Below are positions 42,966 through 51,655 of a stretch of 64,000 nt of DNA, in pieces. The notes beneath the pieces are model-generated. The model did not search any database. It saw nothing but the letters and a program-made list of their open reading frames with translations, and was not told where the DNA came from. Source of the stretch: Alviniconcha marisindica. Its lineage: Eukaryota; Mollusca; Gastropoda; Provannidae. A program made the translations under genes and the position numbers. Location: assembly GCA_018857735.1 (NCBI GenBank), contig JABMCL010000570.1, forward strand, positions 137,001 to 201,000, in the 5' to 3' direction. Positions within the stretch are counted from its first letter, which is position 1, and each line of letters begins with the position of its first letter.

Positions 42966-45900
42966 AAAAAAGACAATAATGTCATATATTCTCTCTCTCT
43001 CTCTCTCTCTTGCATGCGTGCGTGTGCCTGCTGTTCTACTTTAAAAACTTAAAAACTATAAAGCCACCCCTCCCAGCCCCCACCCCCTACCCCTGCCCCC
43101 AACATACACACGCGCACACACACACCCACACACACACACCTGCCTCCCCTCCACACCCAAGCATGCACTTGCTCATCTTGAACAGAGATAAAAGTGAGAG
43201 AAAAAAAGCTAAGTGCATGTTTTCTTTTGCCCCTCTTCAGGCTCCCAGCCTTTGACGTGGACGCTGCCTTCACCATTGCGGCCACCAAGGCTTTCGTCGA
43301 CGGAGTGTACAGTGCCGGACGGGACAGCTGCTCCAACTCCAACCAGTACTTGTGCTCCAACTTCCTGAACTCACCTTCTAGGGGCACCAAAATCAACCAG
43401 TTCATTCGTACCCGGTCAAACCTTTTCAGCGATGGAGCGTCTCAGAGTGGAGACTTGAGGGCCGACCAGGTTCACTACAAAATCTTCCGCTACAACTACC
43501 AGGACAACAGGAAATTTGTTCAGGTCTGCCATGTTTTCTTTTTCTTTTTAAAAACCCTTTTCCCAGTCCCACTGCCCTGATATATTTGGTCATCTTCAGA
43601 CATATGACTCTGTGTGTGTGTGTGTGTTGGAAGTGATGAGAGAGATGTTAATGAAGTGTTGTGGTGTGTTTATGTAATTAGTAGGGTTCATCATGGCCTA
43701 GGCTGTGTATATATTTTGTTGACCTTATTGTTTTTGTATCATGGGTACAGGAGAATAAATGTTGAAAGCACTCATATGCCGTTGTATAGGTGAGTACGTT
43801 TCTCTAGAACTGTTCTATGCTATTTCATTTTTGTATCAGTTGTATGCTTCGGGTTCACGTTAGATGTAAGCGACCTATAAATACTCCTTTGCATTACTTC
43901 ACACGCCCTCCCCTCCCTGTCCCCCCTCCCGTTGCAGATTGGGGAGTACTCCAACAGAGTGTACACGAGGCAGGTCAACATCCGGGGTGACAGGGTGTAC
44001 CTGCCAGGCGAGTGCCCAAAGCCCCCCTGCCTGCAGTGCGGTGAGCAGACCACCACCATCCCCCCCACCACCACCAAGGCCCCAGTCGCTGCGTCCACCA
44101 AGTGCGAGCCGGACACCAACGGAAACTTCTCCATCGTCTACTACCCTCCCGACCAGGAGATCACCGGCGCCTACATGCAGAGCAAGCGCAATGACTCCGA
44201 GTACGCCACTCGCTTTGAGATCGGGAGGCGCTGGATTATTGCACTTGGTGAGTTGTCTTCCCTCCCACCCCCGCCCCAGTTTTTACCGGTAATTTGAAGT
44301 CTGCGGGGAGATAGATTTTTATTTTTTATTTTTAGGATGTGTTTTGTGTGTGTTGTGTTTGCTTGTGCATGCGTGTTGTGTGAGTGTGGGTGTATGTATG
44401 TGTGGGTGTTGTGTATGTGTGTGCGCTGTGTGCATGCATGTGTGTGTGTAGGTACTGTTGGAAATGCACAGTTCATGTGTATCTGCTGCTGATGTCTTCG
44501 CTGGCTGTCTGATGATTATTGGAGAATGAGTGGGGTAGAGAGAGGTTGGGAGAGAGAGAGGGAAGCGAGGGGTTCCGAGATTGTGGGTGTGGGTGTGTGC
44601 ATGTATGTGTGTGTGGATGAGGAGGGGGAGGGTTAGAATGAGATATGTAATGCAGTATGACATTAGGTTGTATATTGGTGTAATGTTTCATGTATACCGC
44701 TTTGAGCCTCACACACGTATAGTCATAGAAGGATTTTGCACATTAAAAATGCATTTATTATTATTATTATTATTCCAACTTGCAGAAATGGTATTCTTTG
44801 AACATGTCATGTTTGCTGCTGTATACTTCCTTTTCATAGCCAAAATTATGAATGTTACCTGTTGTGTGCCCAGCACTGGTGCTCTGGCTGGGCAGTTCTG
44901 ATGGTCCCAGTTAACAGGAAATCTGTGGTTTGTGCCCACAACAGCCATACTGGTTGACGCAGACATCCTTTTACTTGTCATGGCATGATGCCCTTTGACT
45001 TATTCCCATGACAGATGTTTTGGTGATGTACTGGTAGACATCCTTGTGGCAGACATGTTTACCTGTCATTTGTGTGCTCGATGGGTGTTTTGGTGATGTA
45101 GGCATCCTGTTGATGGTCATAGTTACCTGTGACTTTTGCCCATGGCAGGTGTTTGGGTGATCTGTTGATAGTCACAGTTACCTGTCATTTGTGGCCATGC
45201 CAGGTGTTTGGTGATGTAGGCATCCTGTTGATGGTCACAGTTACCTGTCATCTGTGCCCATAACAGGTGTTTGGTGATGTAGGCATCCTGTTGATGGTCA
45301 CAGTTGCCTGTTATCTGTGCCCATAACAGGTGTTTGGTGATGTAGGCATCCTGTTGATAGTCTCAATTACCTGTGATTTGTGCCCATGATGGGTATTTTT
45401 GGTGATCTGTTGATAGTCACAGTTACCTATGATTTGTGCCCATGACAGATGTTTTGGTGATCTGTTGATAGTCAGTTACCTGTGATTTGTGCCCATGACA
45501 GATGTTTTGGTGATCTGTTGATAGTCAGTTACCTGTGATTTGTGCCCAAGACAGGTGTTTTGGGGATCTGTTGATGGCCAGTTACCTGTGATTTGTGCCC
45601 ATGACAGGTGTTTGGGTGATCTGTTGATAGTCACAGTTACTTGCAATTTGTGCCCATGACAGGTGTTTGGGTGATCTGTTGATAGTCAGTTACCTGTGAT
45701 TTGTGCACATGACAGGTGTTTTGGTGATCTGTTGATAGTCACAGTTACATATGATTTGTGCCCATGACAGGTATTTTGGTGATCTGTTGATAGTCACAGT
45801 TACCTGTGATTTGTGCACATGACAGGTATTTTGGTGATCTGTTGACAGTCAGTTGCTTGAGATTTGTGCCCAAGACAGGTGTTTTGGTGATCTGTTGATA

Positions 45901-48900
45901 GTCAGTTACCTGTGATTTGTGCCCATGACAGGTATTTTGGTGATCTGTTGATAGTCAGTTACCTGTGATTTGTGCCCATGACAGGTATTTTGGTGATCTG
46001 TTGATAGTCACAGTTACCTGAGATTTGTGCCCTAGACAGGTGTTTTGGTGATCTGTTGATGGTCACAGTTACCTGTGATTTGTGCCCATGGCAGGTGTGT
46101 TGGCGGGCCTGGGTATCCTGGCTGTGATCATCTTTGAGATCTACATCCTGTACAAGCTGCTGGGGACCCACATGGGCCAGAAGTGGCGGACGATGTGGCT
46201 GGGACAGCTCTTGCTTTTCGGCATCTTCCTCTGCTACCTCACTCTCTTCGCCTACCTGCCCGTGAGTGCCAGCCACACTTGCCTGCTTGGCTTTGGGTGG
46301 GACTGCTGTTCACAACTAGCCACTATTTTGCCAACAGCAGGAAGCTGCCATGACTGCACGATTTCCAGTTTGACAAAAAAAATAATTAAATAGCAGTATT
46401 TGTGTAGAATTTTCTATCAGAGAAAAATAATCAACAATGCAGTGTTTCAGGCACAAGCCACTGCTTAGTAAAGAATGTTCATATGGAGTCCATGAGATGC
46501 CAGACACTGCTGACACTAAGAGGCAATGAATCTGAAACAGAAGGAGGCCCAGAACGCTCATCGCCTCATGCAGAATCAACCAACAAGGGAGTTTTTGTTG
46601 TTGTACTTGTGTTACTATTTTGAGTGCAAATTAACTCCCTTGTTGGTTGATTCTAAGAGGCAATGGTTAGATCAAGTGGCACTGCAAATATTTCATTCAT
46701 CAATTTTTTTCATTTAACTTTCTCAGTGGCATATTTGAAATTCTCCTTTTTTACAGAAATAGACGGCAGGGACCTAAAGTAGGCATGCGTACTCTGTGCT
46801 CTTCGTTATGCCTGTCTTTAAAATGCAGTTCAGTCTATGTGCAGCAGAGAGTATTTTGACTGAAGCAGGATGTGGTGGTGTGGTGTAGCATTGCCTGACA
46901 TTGCAACCCTTTCTGCTTTTGATTCAGATCCCGACCAAAGCGACGTGCGGCATCACCAGGTTCGGTGTGGGCGTCTCCTACTCTGTCTGCTTCGCTGTGC
47001 TGCTGGTGAAGTTGATGGTGATTTTGACCTCCAAGTCCTCAGAGAATTCTCTGATCCCTGGTGACATGGAGAGTGCCAACTACCTGAAGGGGATCTACCA
47101 GTTCCTCATGTTTGTCTTCGTTGTCGGGGTTCAGGTCAGTTGCCACATTCTGTAAGGGTTCCAGAATATTGCAGACACCCAGAAAAAGCCATTTACATAA
47201 AAGGAATTGCTGGTTTCCCACATGCATGCGCACACAGACACAGAAGCATGCACAGACACCCTCCTACACACTGTCACATGCGCATGCACCCACACAGGAA
47301 ATAATTCACACCACACCACACCACGCGCGCGCACACACACACACAAATATACATACACACACACACACACACACACATACGCACACACACACACACACAC
47401 GCATGCACACACACCCAGACTATATCTCTCTCTGTCATGCACTCGTTCTCTCCTAATGGACATAATGCTACATCCTTGAGTATTAAAGTTTTCAAGTTCA
47501 AGCTCAAGTTCTCTTTAGCACTTTTGAATGTGAGATTTGTCCTGAGCTGACCCTGTGCTAACCCCCTGACCACAACAGGATCAGGCTGTTGAACTCCAAG
47601 AACTAACTAACTAACCCTCCAGCACTGGTGGTAAGTTTGATCAGAGCATGCTAACCTCCTCGGATCTAACCGCCTCTGCACTGACCCCCAGCTGCAGTGG
47701 CTGGTTTTTTCAAAGCCTGTTCACCAAAAATGTGTTTTGTGCAAAGAAGAGAATCCTTCCCTTCATTCACCTCCCCCCCCCCCCCCCCCCCAAAGCCTCT
47801 TGCAGTTTTTGGCTGTCTTAATTGTTTTAAAAAAAATTGTGGTTAAATTTATTTATTTTCTCTTTTTTTCTCTTAGAGTCTTGAGTGAGAATTTTTGAGC
47901 GAGGAATTGAGTGTCTTTATTGTATTCACGAAGAGGAGGTGCATTACGCATAGTATGCTAATGGATGATTGACTGCTTGCTTGTTTGACTGACTCGTCTT
48001 CTCTGGCCTTGTTCAGGTGGTGATTGATGCTCAGTGGCTGATCACAGTCCCTCCAGAGGCAGTCAAGGTGATCTCCAACAGCGGGGAGGAAGTGTGGGTG
48101 TGCAACCACTACACCTTCAAGGCCTCCGGCTCCCTCGGGGCCATGACGGACATGTCCAACTTTGTGCGCAACGAGTTTGAGAACCACATCCTCTCCCTCG
48201 TCTACATCATGTTCCTGATCCTCATCACCACCCTTCTGGCGCTCAACGCCCACGGCATCATCACCAACCACCGCGAGAGCGTCTTCATCGGCATCGCCTC
48301 CGGCTTCAGGTGTTAATCAATCAATGTTTTATTTTATGTCTGTTCACAATGAGGTGATATTAGACTTTTAAAAAAATCAAATCATATGACTAGTATATTA
48401 TACTAACTTACCCACAGGACTATGAACAATCAGTTTAACAACAGAAGTTATTACTTCAGGTGCAAAGTCTGTTTGGTTGCGTGCTGAGTGAAAGTACTGT
48501 TTCAGGGATTGCAAGTGAGGAGTTATTTTTGATTTGAATCTGAGAAGGCTAGTTCCTTTAATTTGATAGGTGCATGCAGGCATGTGCACACACGCTTGCA
48601 TTAAAAGTGTGAAACCTACTGATGCTAGCAAATTCTCTAAACCCCCAGCTCATTTAAAAATTATTTCAGGTGACTGATGTGCTGTGTACGTGTCTGTGCT
48701 TGTGTGTGCAGGTGCATTCATGCATGTGTAAATGTGTAATGCAGGTCTTGCCTGTGGAGTTTCTTTGGATTTGAATTGCTTGTAGTCATTGTTGTTGTCA
48801 TTTTCCACTTGAGTTGTCTCAAGGTGTACGTAGTTTATGTTTGGTTTTTGAACAGCGCACCCAACTCTATTTTTATGTTAGAGCTTCTGCTTTATAAATA

Positions 48901-51655
48901 TTTCATTATTAATATTATGTGTCTTATGCATGCAGCATCCCCATCTGGTTGGCGTGGACTCTTGTAGGAGGCTTGAACAGGGACCATGAACAGGCACATG
49001 AGTTTGGCGATGGTTGCATCGCTTTCGGCCTCTTCATCACTGCCACCCTCATCCTCTTTGCCATGTTTCTGCCCAAGGTGAGGCATTGCTGACTGAAGGG
49101 TTGCAGGTTCAAACCCTAGTTGTGATAGGAAATGTCCCCCCTGCCCCATATTGTTTGTATTTGAGTGGTGGTCTTCATGTCTAGACTTTTGGCTGAATAA
49201 AAACCCTGGATTATGTTGCTACAAGCAGTTGTGTCTGTCAAACTCATGGCAGAGGATGTACCTCTGGTAGAGTTTATGTACCTTGTATTTACACGCATGC
49301 CAGGTGAGAGTTACCGTAGGTGACTCAGGTCTTTGTTGTACTTGTGTTGTGTATTTTGAGCACTGTTTAACTCCCTTGTGTGTTGATTCTGAGTCTCATA
49401 GACTAAAAGAAACGGCAAAATGGATCAGTGGAACTTGCCAGAGGTGATTCAGAGCATGATGTTGTCTGTGGCTCATGTTCAGGTTCGTCAGTTGGTGAAC
49501 ATGGGGGTGGAGGGGATCTACTTTGAGGATGACCGTGACACCTACTACGCAGGCTCTGTCATCATGGCGCCCCCTAGCTACAAGTCTCGCCCCAACTCCG
49601 TCATCTACGTCAACAACCAGGGCATCTACTCGGAACCTGTTGTTCTCGGAAATGGTGATGCTGGCTGTAAGTAGGACAGAGTGGGGGGGGGGGGGGGGGG
49701 GGGGGGGGGGTGAGGTGTTTTTTGGGGTGGGGGGTGGTGCTGGTGTGGGGGGGGGGGGGGGGGGAGTGTGGGGGGGAAGTCAAGTGATGTGTGGGTTGGG
49801 GGGTGCTGATGTGTGTATGGGTTGGGGGGTGTTGGTGTGTGTGATAGGGAGGGTGGTGGGGGGGGGGATGTGTATGTGTGCATCTTCTGCAGCAAACTAT
49901 CTACACCACCCAGTCCTGCCCTGGGATAAGGTAGGTACATTATGTACACATTCACTGTTTCTTCCACAACAAACCACCTGAAATCACCTCCTGCCCCACC
50001 CAGACTGTTGCCTATTCCGTATACTCAGCCTGCTCTAGTTTCAATGAAACTCAGCTTGTTGCTAGGTGATAGGTGCATACACATGTTCTCTGCATCATCC
50101 ACCCCAAACTACCTGCCACCCTCCTTCCCTTGTCCCTTACCCCCCAGCAGATAAAACTTGGATTGCACCAAGGTGAGCCTGGTGTGTGCTCATGTTCGCT
50201 GTGTCTTTCCCAGCAACCTACCTGCGCCACCCAGGATCTGGAAACCCCACCCCCGGGAGCACGTACAGCGCACCGCCCACCTACCTGAAGAAGGGAGCCG
50301 ACTCCACCATCCGAGGCGGCAGCGTGCTGCGTGTCACCGATGACCTGAGCGGCCGACGACCCCTGGAGAAGAAGCGGCCCATGTCGGAGGTGGCCTACGC
50401 GACAGCCCGACCACGATCGATGCGAGGCACTCTGCCACGTGAGTCTTCTTTGGGGTGATGCTCTAGAAGTGTTTGGATCAGTCGGTGCGGCAAAACCCAG
50501 TTGCAAAAAGCCACAGACCCACTGAGCAGGTGGCATGGTCAGGCGTTTGAAGCACTGCGCTTGGGAATGAGAGACAGATAAACAGAGTGTAGTTTGGGAA
50601 GACCGGGTGGAGTTCTAATATCAGCTTGCTGTGAACAGACATAAAATAAAACATTGATTGATTTGGTATGAGGGGTTGTGGGTTCAAATTCTAGTTCTAG
50701 CCACAGCAGTTCTCTGATGAGCACCAAGCTGAAGGGAGAAGTAGGTCTTGTGACATCTGAACACTCAGAGACAAACAGAGTGTAGTTTGGGAACATAGGG
50801 TGGAGCGCATAATTAGGGATGAGAGGTTGCGGGTTCAGATTCTAGTTCTAGCCACAGCAGTTCTGCAAAAAGCACAGGGCTAAAGGGAGAAGTAGCCCTG
50901 ATGACATCCGAACACTCAGAGACAGACAGAGTATAGTTTGGGAACATAGGGTGGAGTGTGTACTTTGGAATGAGAGGTTGTGGGGTCAAATTCTAGTTCT
51001 AGCTGCAGCAATTCTATGCCAAGCACCAGGCTGATGGGAGAAGTAGGTCTTATGACATCTGAACATGCAGAGACAGACAGAGTGTAGTTTGGGAACATAG
51101 GCTTCTCCGCACACACACATATAGACAGATACCTCAGGACATTTCTTTTTCCAAAACAATATACCTGCCATGTTTCTGCTCTGCGCTGCAATCTTTATCC
51201 ACCTCAAATCCCTGTTTGTTATCTCTTTAACTGTAAATTGTGTATAATCAGTATTCACATATGTGTGTGTGCGCACGTGAGTGTGTGCATATGTGTTTGT
51301 GTGTGTGTATACTGGGAGGGTGGGGGCAATGTTTGATGACGAATTTGTGTAAATTAATATGGTGTGTTTTGATGTTGGTGTTTTTAACTTCAGTATGAAA
51401 TATACGTGCCAAGGGCTTGTTTGAGAAAGGGCACTCTAAGACCCCACTGTTATTATCATTATTATACTCATGTGCGCAAGTGCCCATGTGTGTGTGTGTG
51501 TGCTTAGAATAGTCTATCCACACAAGATTTTGCACTGTTTAGATACTTTAATAATACTATTAATTATTATACCGTCTTGAAGTGAGTGGAGCTGAACTCT
51601 TTCCTCTGTCTTTGTTTCAGGCTCTCGTTCGCATACCAACCTGGGTGCTCTGTAG
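37544..51655 (+). CDS. Class C G-protein-coupled receptor, metabotropic glutamate receptor-like; 14 coding exons
   Basis: A cell-surface receptor. The 14 exons listed separately join in phase to 2,970 nt (989 residues plus stop). Seen: signal peptide 1-23; Venus-flytrap ectodomain about 30-470 with LGGLFNVHTRG, GAVVFDGCDR, VVGFVGPLSNED and FFLRTTPT, all in class C order; a linker (470-565) with only four Cys plus a Thr/Pro stretch, where glutamate receptors have a nine-Cys domain; seven membrane segments at about 567-594, 606-628, 635-661, 679-707, 755-776, 786-808 and 820-840; the conserved Cys pair C635 (TM3) and C726 (loop 2); IPTKATCGITRFGVGVSYSV and PIWLAW in TM6; a Ser/Pro/Arg-rich tail of about 145 residues. 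The TM6/TM7 style (IWLAW, then FLPKVRQL) recalls GPRC5/bride-of-sevenless-like receptors, so the exact subfamily is open. The GP.S loop that holds amino-acid ligands reads GPLSNED, so the ligand cannot be predicted. Confidence 0.9.
38638..38675. repeat. Poly-C tract
   Basis: About 38 consecutive C in receptor intron 1. Length may be unreliable. Confidence 0.95.
38861..38914. repeat. (TG)n microsatellite
   Basis: About 52 bp of TG in receptor intron 1, about 90 bp before exon 2. Confidence 0.95.
39006..39134 (+). CDS. Receptor coding exon 2 (residues 87-129)
   Basis: Acceptor CCTTGCAG, donor GAACAG|GTGTGT, phase 0, 43 codons. It encodes AFLWSLDYWQNRLGNTQVSV and GAVVFDGCDRRDQLIQ, matching the helix and Cys strand of class C flytraps. 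A (TG)n microsatellite starts at the donor itself. Confidence 0.9.
39135..39186. repeat. (GT)n microsatellite starting at the exon 2 donor
   Basis: The donor GTGTGT of receptor exon 2 is the first unit of a GT run of about 50 bp with one interruption, so the splice site is embedded in a microsatellite. Confidence 0.92.
39846..40115 (+). CDS. Receptor coding exon 3 (residues 130-219)
   Basis: Acceptor GTGTTGCAG, donor GAAGAG|GTGAGC, phase 0, 90 codons. It encodes YNVVGFVGPLSNEDTMAAAA, LTLISPSADSVLLSDYEKY and PFFLRTTPT, the ligand-cleft core of the Venus-flytrap domain. Confidence 0.93.
40148..40578 (+). repeat. tRNA-derived SINE (family B), near full length
   Basis: The head has an A-box-like TGGCTCAGTGG (40161-40171) and a B box GGTTCAAGTCC (40205-40215). 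The body and tail (GGCACCTGCCATTTAACAAC, CAAATGGCACTGTAACC, CTACAGTTACTCATTCA) recur at 29.8 kb and, reversed, at 10.5 kb. It lies 32 bp after the receptor exon 3 donor. Confidence 0.82.
41070..41361 (+). CDS. Receptor coding exon 4 (residues 220-317)
   Basis: Acceptor TCTTTTCAG, donor CAATT|GTGAGT, phase 0 in and 1 out. It encodes flytrap lobe 2 sequence (STFELFKTKMTEEDVCI; SIRFVALFLSPEFAGRFMQQ). Confidence 0.92.
41383..41426. repeat. (GT)n microsatellite
   Basis: About 44 bp of GT some 20 bp after the receptor exon 4 donor. Confidence 0.95.
41500..41800 (+). mobile_element. Decayed LINE reverse-transcriptase C-terminal fragment
   Basis: A plus-strand frame reads LPWLPVTHRIDYKLSCLHFS, then LEDLSELINIYT and FFHSGPHLFSC. 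This resembles the stereotyped C-terminus of L2/CR1-like non-LTR retrotransposon polymerases (LHWLPV..RI.YK, L.EL...Y.P, F...AP.LWN). Only the last 90 or so residues remain, with substitutions at usually invariant positions. It is in receptor intron 4. Confidence 0.65.
41955..42062. mobile_element. Foldback (palindromic) short element
   Basis: AACTCCACCACAGGTACATC (41979-41999) is imperfectly inverted as GGGTGTACCTTTGGCAGAGT (42028-42047), with ACAAGGT outside one arm and ACCTTGT outside the other. One arm recurs at 49247-49285 and at 34928-34950, so this is a dispersed MITE-like family. Confidence 0.6.
42360..42430 (+). repeat. Dispersed repeat 3' tail with ATT repeats
   Basis: GATTTTGCGCTTTATAAATA followed by CTTTAATTATTATG; similar ends at 44690-44776, 48885-48920 and 51500-51570 suggest a common retroposon tail. 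Confidence 0.55.
42670..42844 (+). CDS. Receptor coding exon 5 (residues 317-375)
   Basis: Acceptor TTTCCAG, donor AACTC|GTGAGA, phase 1 in and 2 out. It encodes YPVVVNNAIMFEQAAPASVE and the segment to LAAGNS, flytrap hinge region. Confidence 0.9.
42929..43010. repeat. (GT)n and (CT)n microsatellites
   Basis: About 35 bp of GT then about 20 bp of CT in receptor intron 5. Confidence 0.93.
43241..43523 (+). CDS. Receptor coding exon 6 (residues 375-469)
   Basis: Acceptor CTCTTCAG, donor GTTCAG|GTCTGC, phase 2 in and 0 out. It encodes the C-terminal lobe (AAFTIAATKAFVDGVYSAGR; DQVHYKIFRYNYQDNRKF) including a CSNSNQYLC pair likely to form a disulfide. Confidence 0.92.
43938..44247 (+). CDS. Receptor coding exon 7 (residues 470-573), linker and start of TM1
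   Basis: Acceptor CGTTGCAG, donor CTTG|GTGAGT, phase 0 in and 1 out. It encodes IGEYSNRVYTRQVNIRGDRV, a short Cys cluster (CPKPPCLQC), a TTTIPPTTTKAP linker, CEPDTNGNFSIVYYPPDQE and the beginning of TM1 (WIIALG). The cysteine-rich domain is reduced to four Cys. Confidence 0.93.
44690..44776 (+). repeat. Dispersed repeat 3' tail with (ATT)n
   Basis: CGCTTTGAGCCTCACACACG, GATTTTGCACATTAAAAATG and an ATT run; same tail type as at 42360. Confidence 0.55.
44895..46094 (+). repeat. About 55-60-bp minisatellite derived from the receptor exon 8 acceptor junction
   Basis: About 20 copies of GATTTGTGCCCATGACAGGT, GTTTTGGTGATCTGTTGATA and GTCACAGTTACCTGT. The last copy is the genuine exon 8 acceptor (GATTTGTGCCCATGGCAG|GTGTGTTGG). 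Distal copies read CAG|GTGTTTGGTGATGTAGGCATCCTGTTGATGGTCAC, which parallels about 36 bases of exon 8 (GTGTGTTGGCGGGCCTGGGTATCCTGGCTGTGATCA, in two pieces). Each copy keeps the acceptor AG. Confidence 0.92.
46095..46261 (+). CDS. Receptor coding exon 8 (residues 573-628), TM1-TM2
   Basis: Acceptor CATGGCAG, donor CTGCCC|GTGAGT, phase 1 in and 0 out. It encodes VLAGLGILAVIIFEIYILYK (TM1) and WLGQLLLFGIFLCYLTLFAY (TM2). The acceptor junction appears to be the source of the upstream minisatellite (44895-46094). Confidence 0.95.
46516..46665. mobile_element. 124-bp insertion with 22-bp perfect inverted repeat and 13-bp flanking direct repeats
   Basis: CTAAGAGGCAATG occurs at 46516-46528 and 46653-46665. 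Between them are inverted 22-mers (46572-46593 and 46633-46654) that pair perfectly around a 39-nt loop. The 13-bp direct repeats look like a target-site duplication. Loop and arm sequence recur at 49330-49392, so the insert belongs to a dispersed family. Confidence 0.72.
46928..47134 (+). CDS. Receptor coding exon 9 (residues 629-697), TM3-TM4
   Basis: Acceptor TGATTCAG, donor GTTCAG|GTCAGT, phase 0. It encodes IPTKATCGITRFGVGVSYSV and CFAVLLVKLMVIL, strongly class C-like TM3 with the conserved Cys, and the first half of TM4. Confidence 0.96.
47135..48016. other. Receptor intron 9: CA-rich repeats and a poly-C run
   Basis: CA-rich microsatellite DNA at about 47325-47412 and a C run at 47769-47790. 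The rest shows no recognised feature. Confidence 0.7.
48017..48309 (+). CDS. Receptor coding exon 10 (residues 698-795), TM4-TM6
   Basis: Acceptor TTGTTCAG, donor TTCAG|GTGTTA, phase 0 in and 2 out. It encodes the end of TM4 (VVIDAQWLI), extracellular loop 2 with the partner Cys (EVWVCNHYTF), TM5 (LVYIMFLILITTLLALNAHG) and the start of TM6. Confidence 0.95.
48936..49077 (+). CDS. Receptor coding exon 11 (residues 795-842), TM6-TM7
   Basis: Acceptor GCATGCAG, donor CCCAAG|GTGAGG, phase 2 in and 0 out. It encodes SIPIWLAWTLVGGL (TM6) and CIAFGLFITATLILFAMFLP (TM7). Confidence 0.95.
49085..49395 (+). repeat. SINE head followed by a foldback-family fragment
   Basis: GGTTCAAACCC (49106-49116) is a B-box match in tRNA-like context. 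From 49247, ATGTACCTCTGGTAGAGTTT, ATGTACCTTGT and AACTCCCTTGTGTGTTGATT match the elements at 41955-42060 and 46594-46654. Confidence 0.6.
49483..49666 (+). CDS. Receptor coding exon 12 (residues 843-904), proximal tail
   Basis: Acceptor CATGTTCAG, donor GGCT|GTAAGT, phase 0 in and 1 out. It encodes VRQLVNMGVEGIYFEDDRDT and VIYVNNQGIYSEPVVLGNG, the membrane-proximal tail with several Tyr. A long poly-G tract follows the donor. Confidence 0.92.
49682..49868. repeat. Poly-G rich tract
   Basis: G runs of about 28, 17 and 9 bases with GGGGTG spacers starting 16 bp after the receptor exon 12 donor; quadruplex-prone on the transcript strand. Confidence 0.93.
49870..50213 (+). repeat. Degenerate tandem copies of the receptor exon 13 acceptor junction, one with exon-like form
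   Basis: Three stretches echo the genuine exon 13 junction (GTGTCTTTCCCAG|CAACCTACCTGCGCCACCC): 49879-49912 (CATCTTCTGCAG|CAAACTATCTACACCACCC), about 49950-50002 and about 50080-50115. The first has a good acceptor and a GATAAG|GTAGGT donor (49931), defining a 38-nt candidate exon at 49893-49930. Confidence 0.7.
50214..50438 (+). CDS. Receptor coding exon 13 (residues 904-979), distal tail
   Basis: Acceptor TTTCCCAG, donor TGCCAC|GTGAGT, phase 1 in and out. It encodes a Ser/Pro/Arg-rich cytoplasmic tail (TYLRHPGSGNPTPGSTYS; RPLEKKRPMSEVAYATARPR), probably a phosphorylation and scaffold region. Decayed copies of its 5' junction lie upstream. Confidence 0.9.
50520..51110 (+). repeat. About 150-bp tandem repeat with tRNA-like B boxes
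   Basis: Three to four copies of GAGAGGTTGCGGGTTCAGAT, TCTAGTTCTAGCCACAGCAG, GGGAGAAGTAG and CAGACAGAGTGTAGTTTGGG. Each copy carries a GGGTTCA-type B box, so this looks like a tandemly repeated tRNA-derived SINE piece in receptor intron 13. Confidence 0.8.
51621..51655 (+). CDS. Receptor coding exon 14 (residues 979-989) and stop
   Basis: Acceptor TTTGTTTCAG; encodes RSRSHTNLGAL and stop TAG at 51653-51655. Phase 1 joins exon 13. The terminal residues do not form a standard class I PDZ ligand. Confidence 0.85.
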
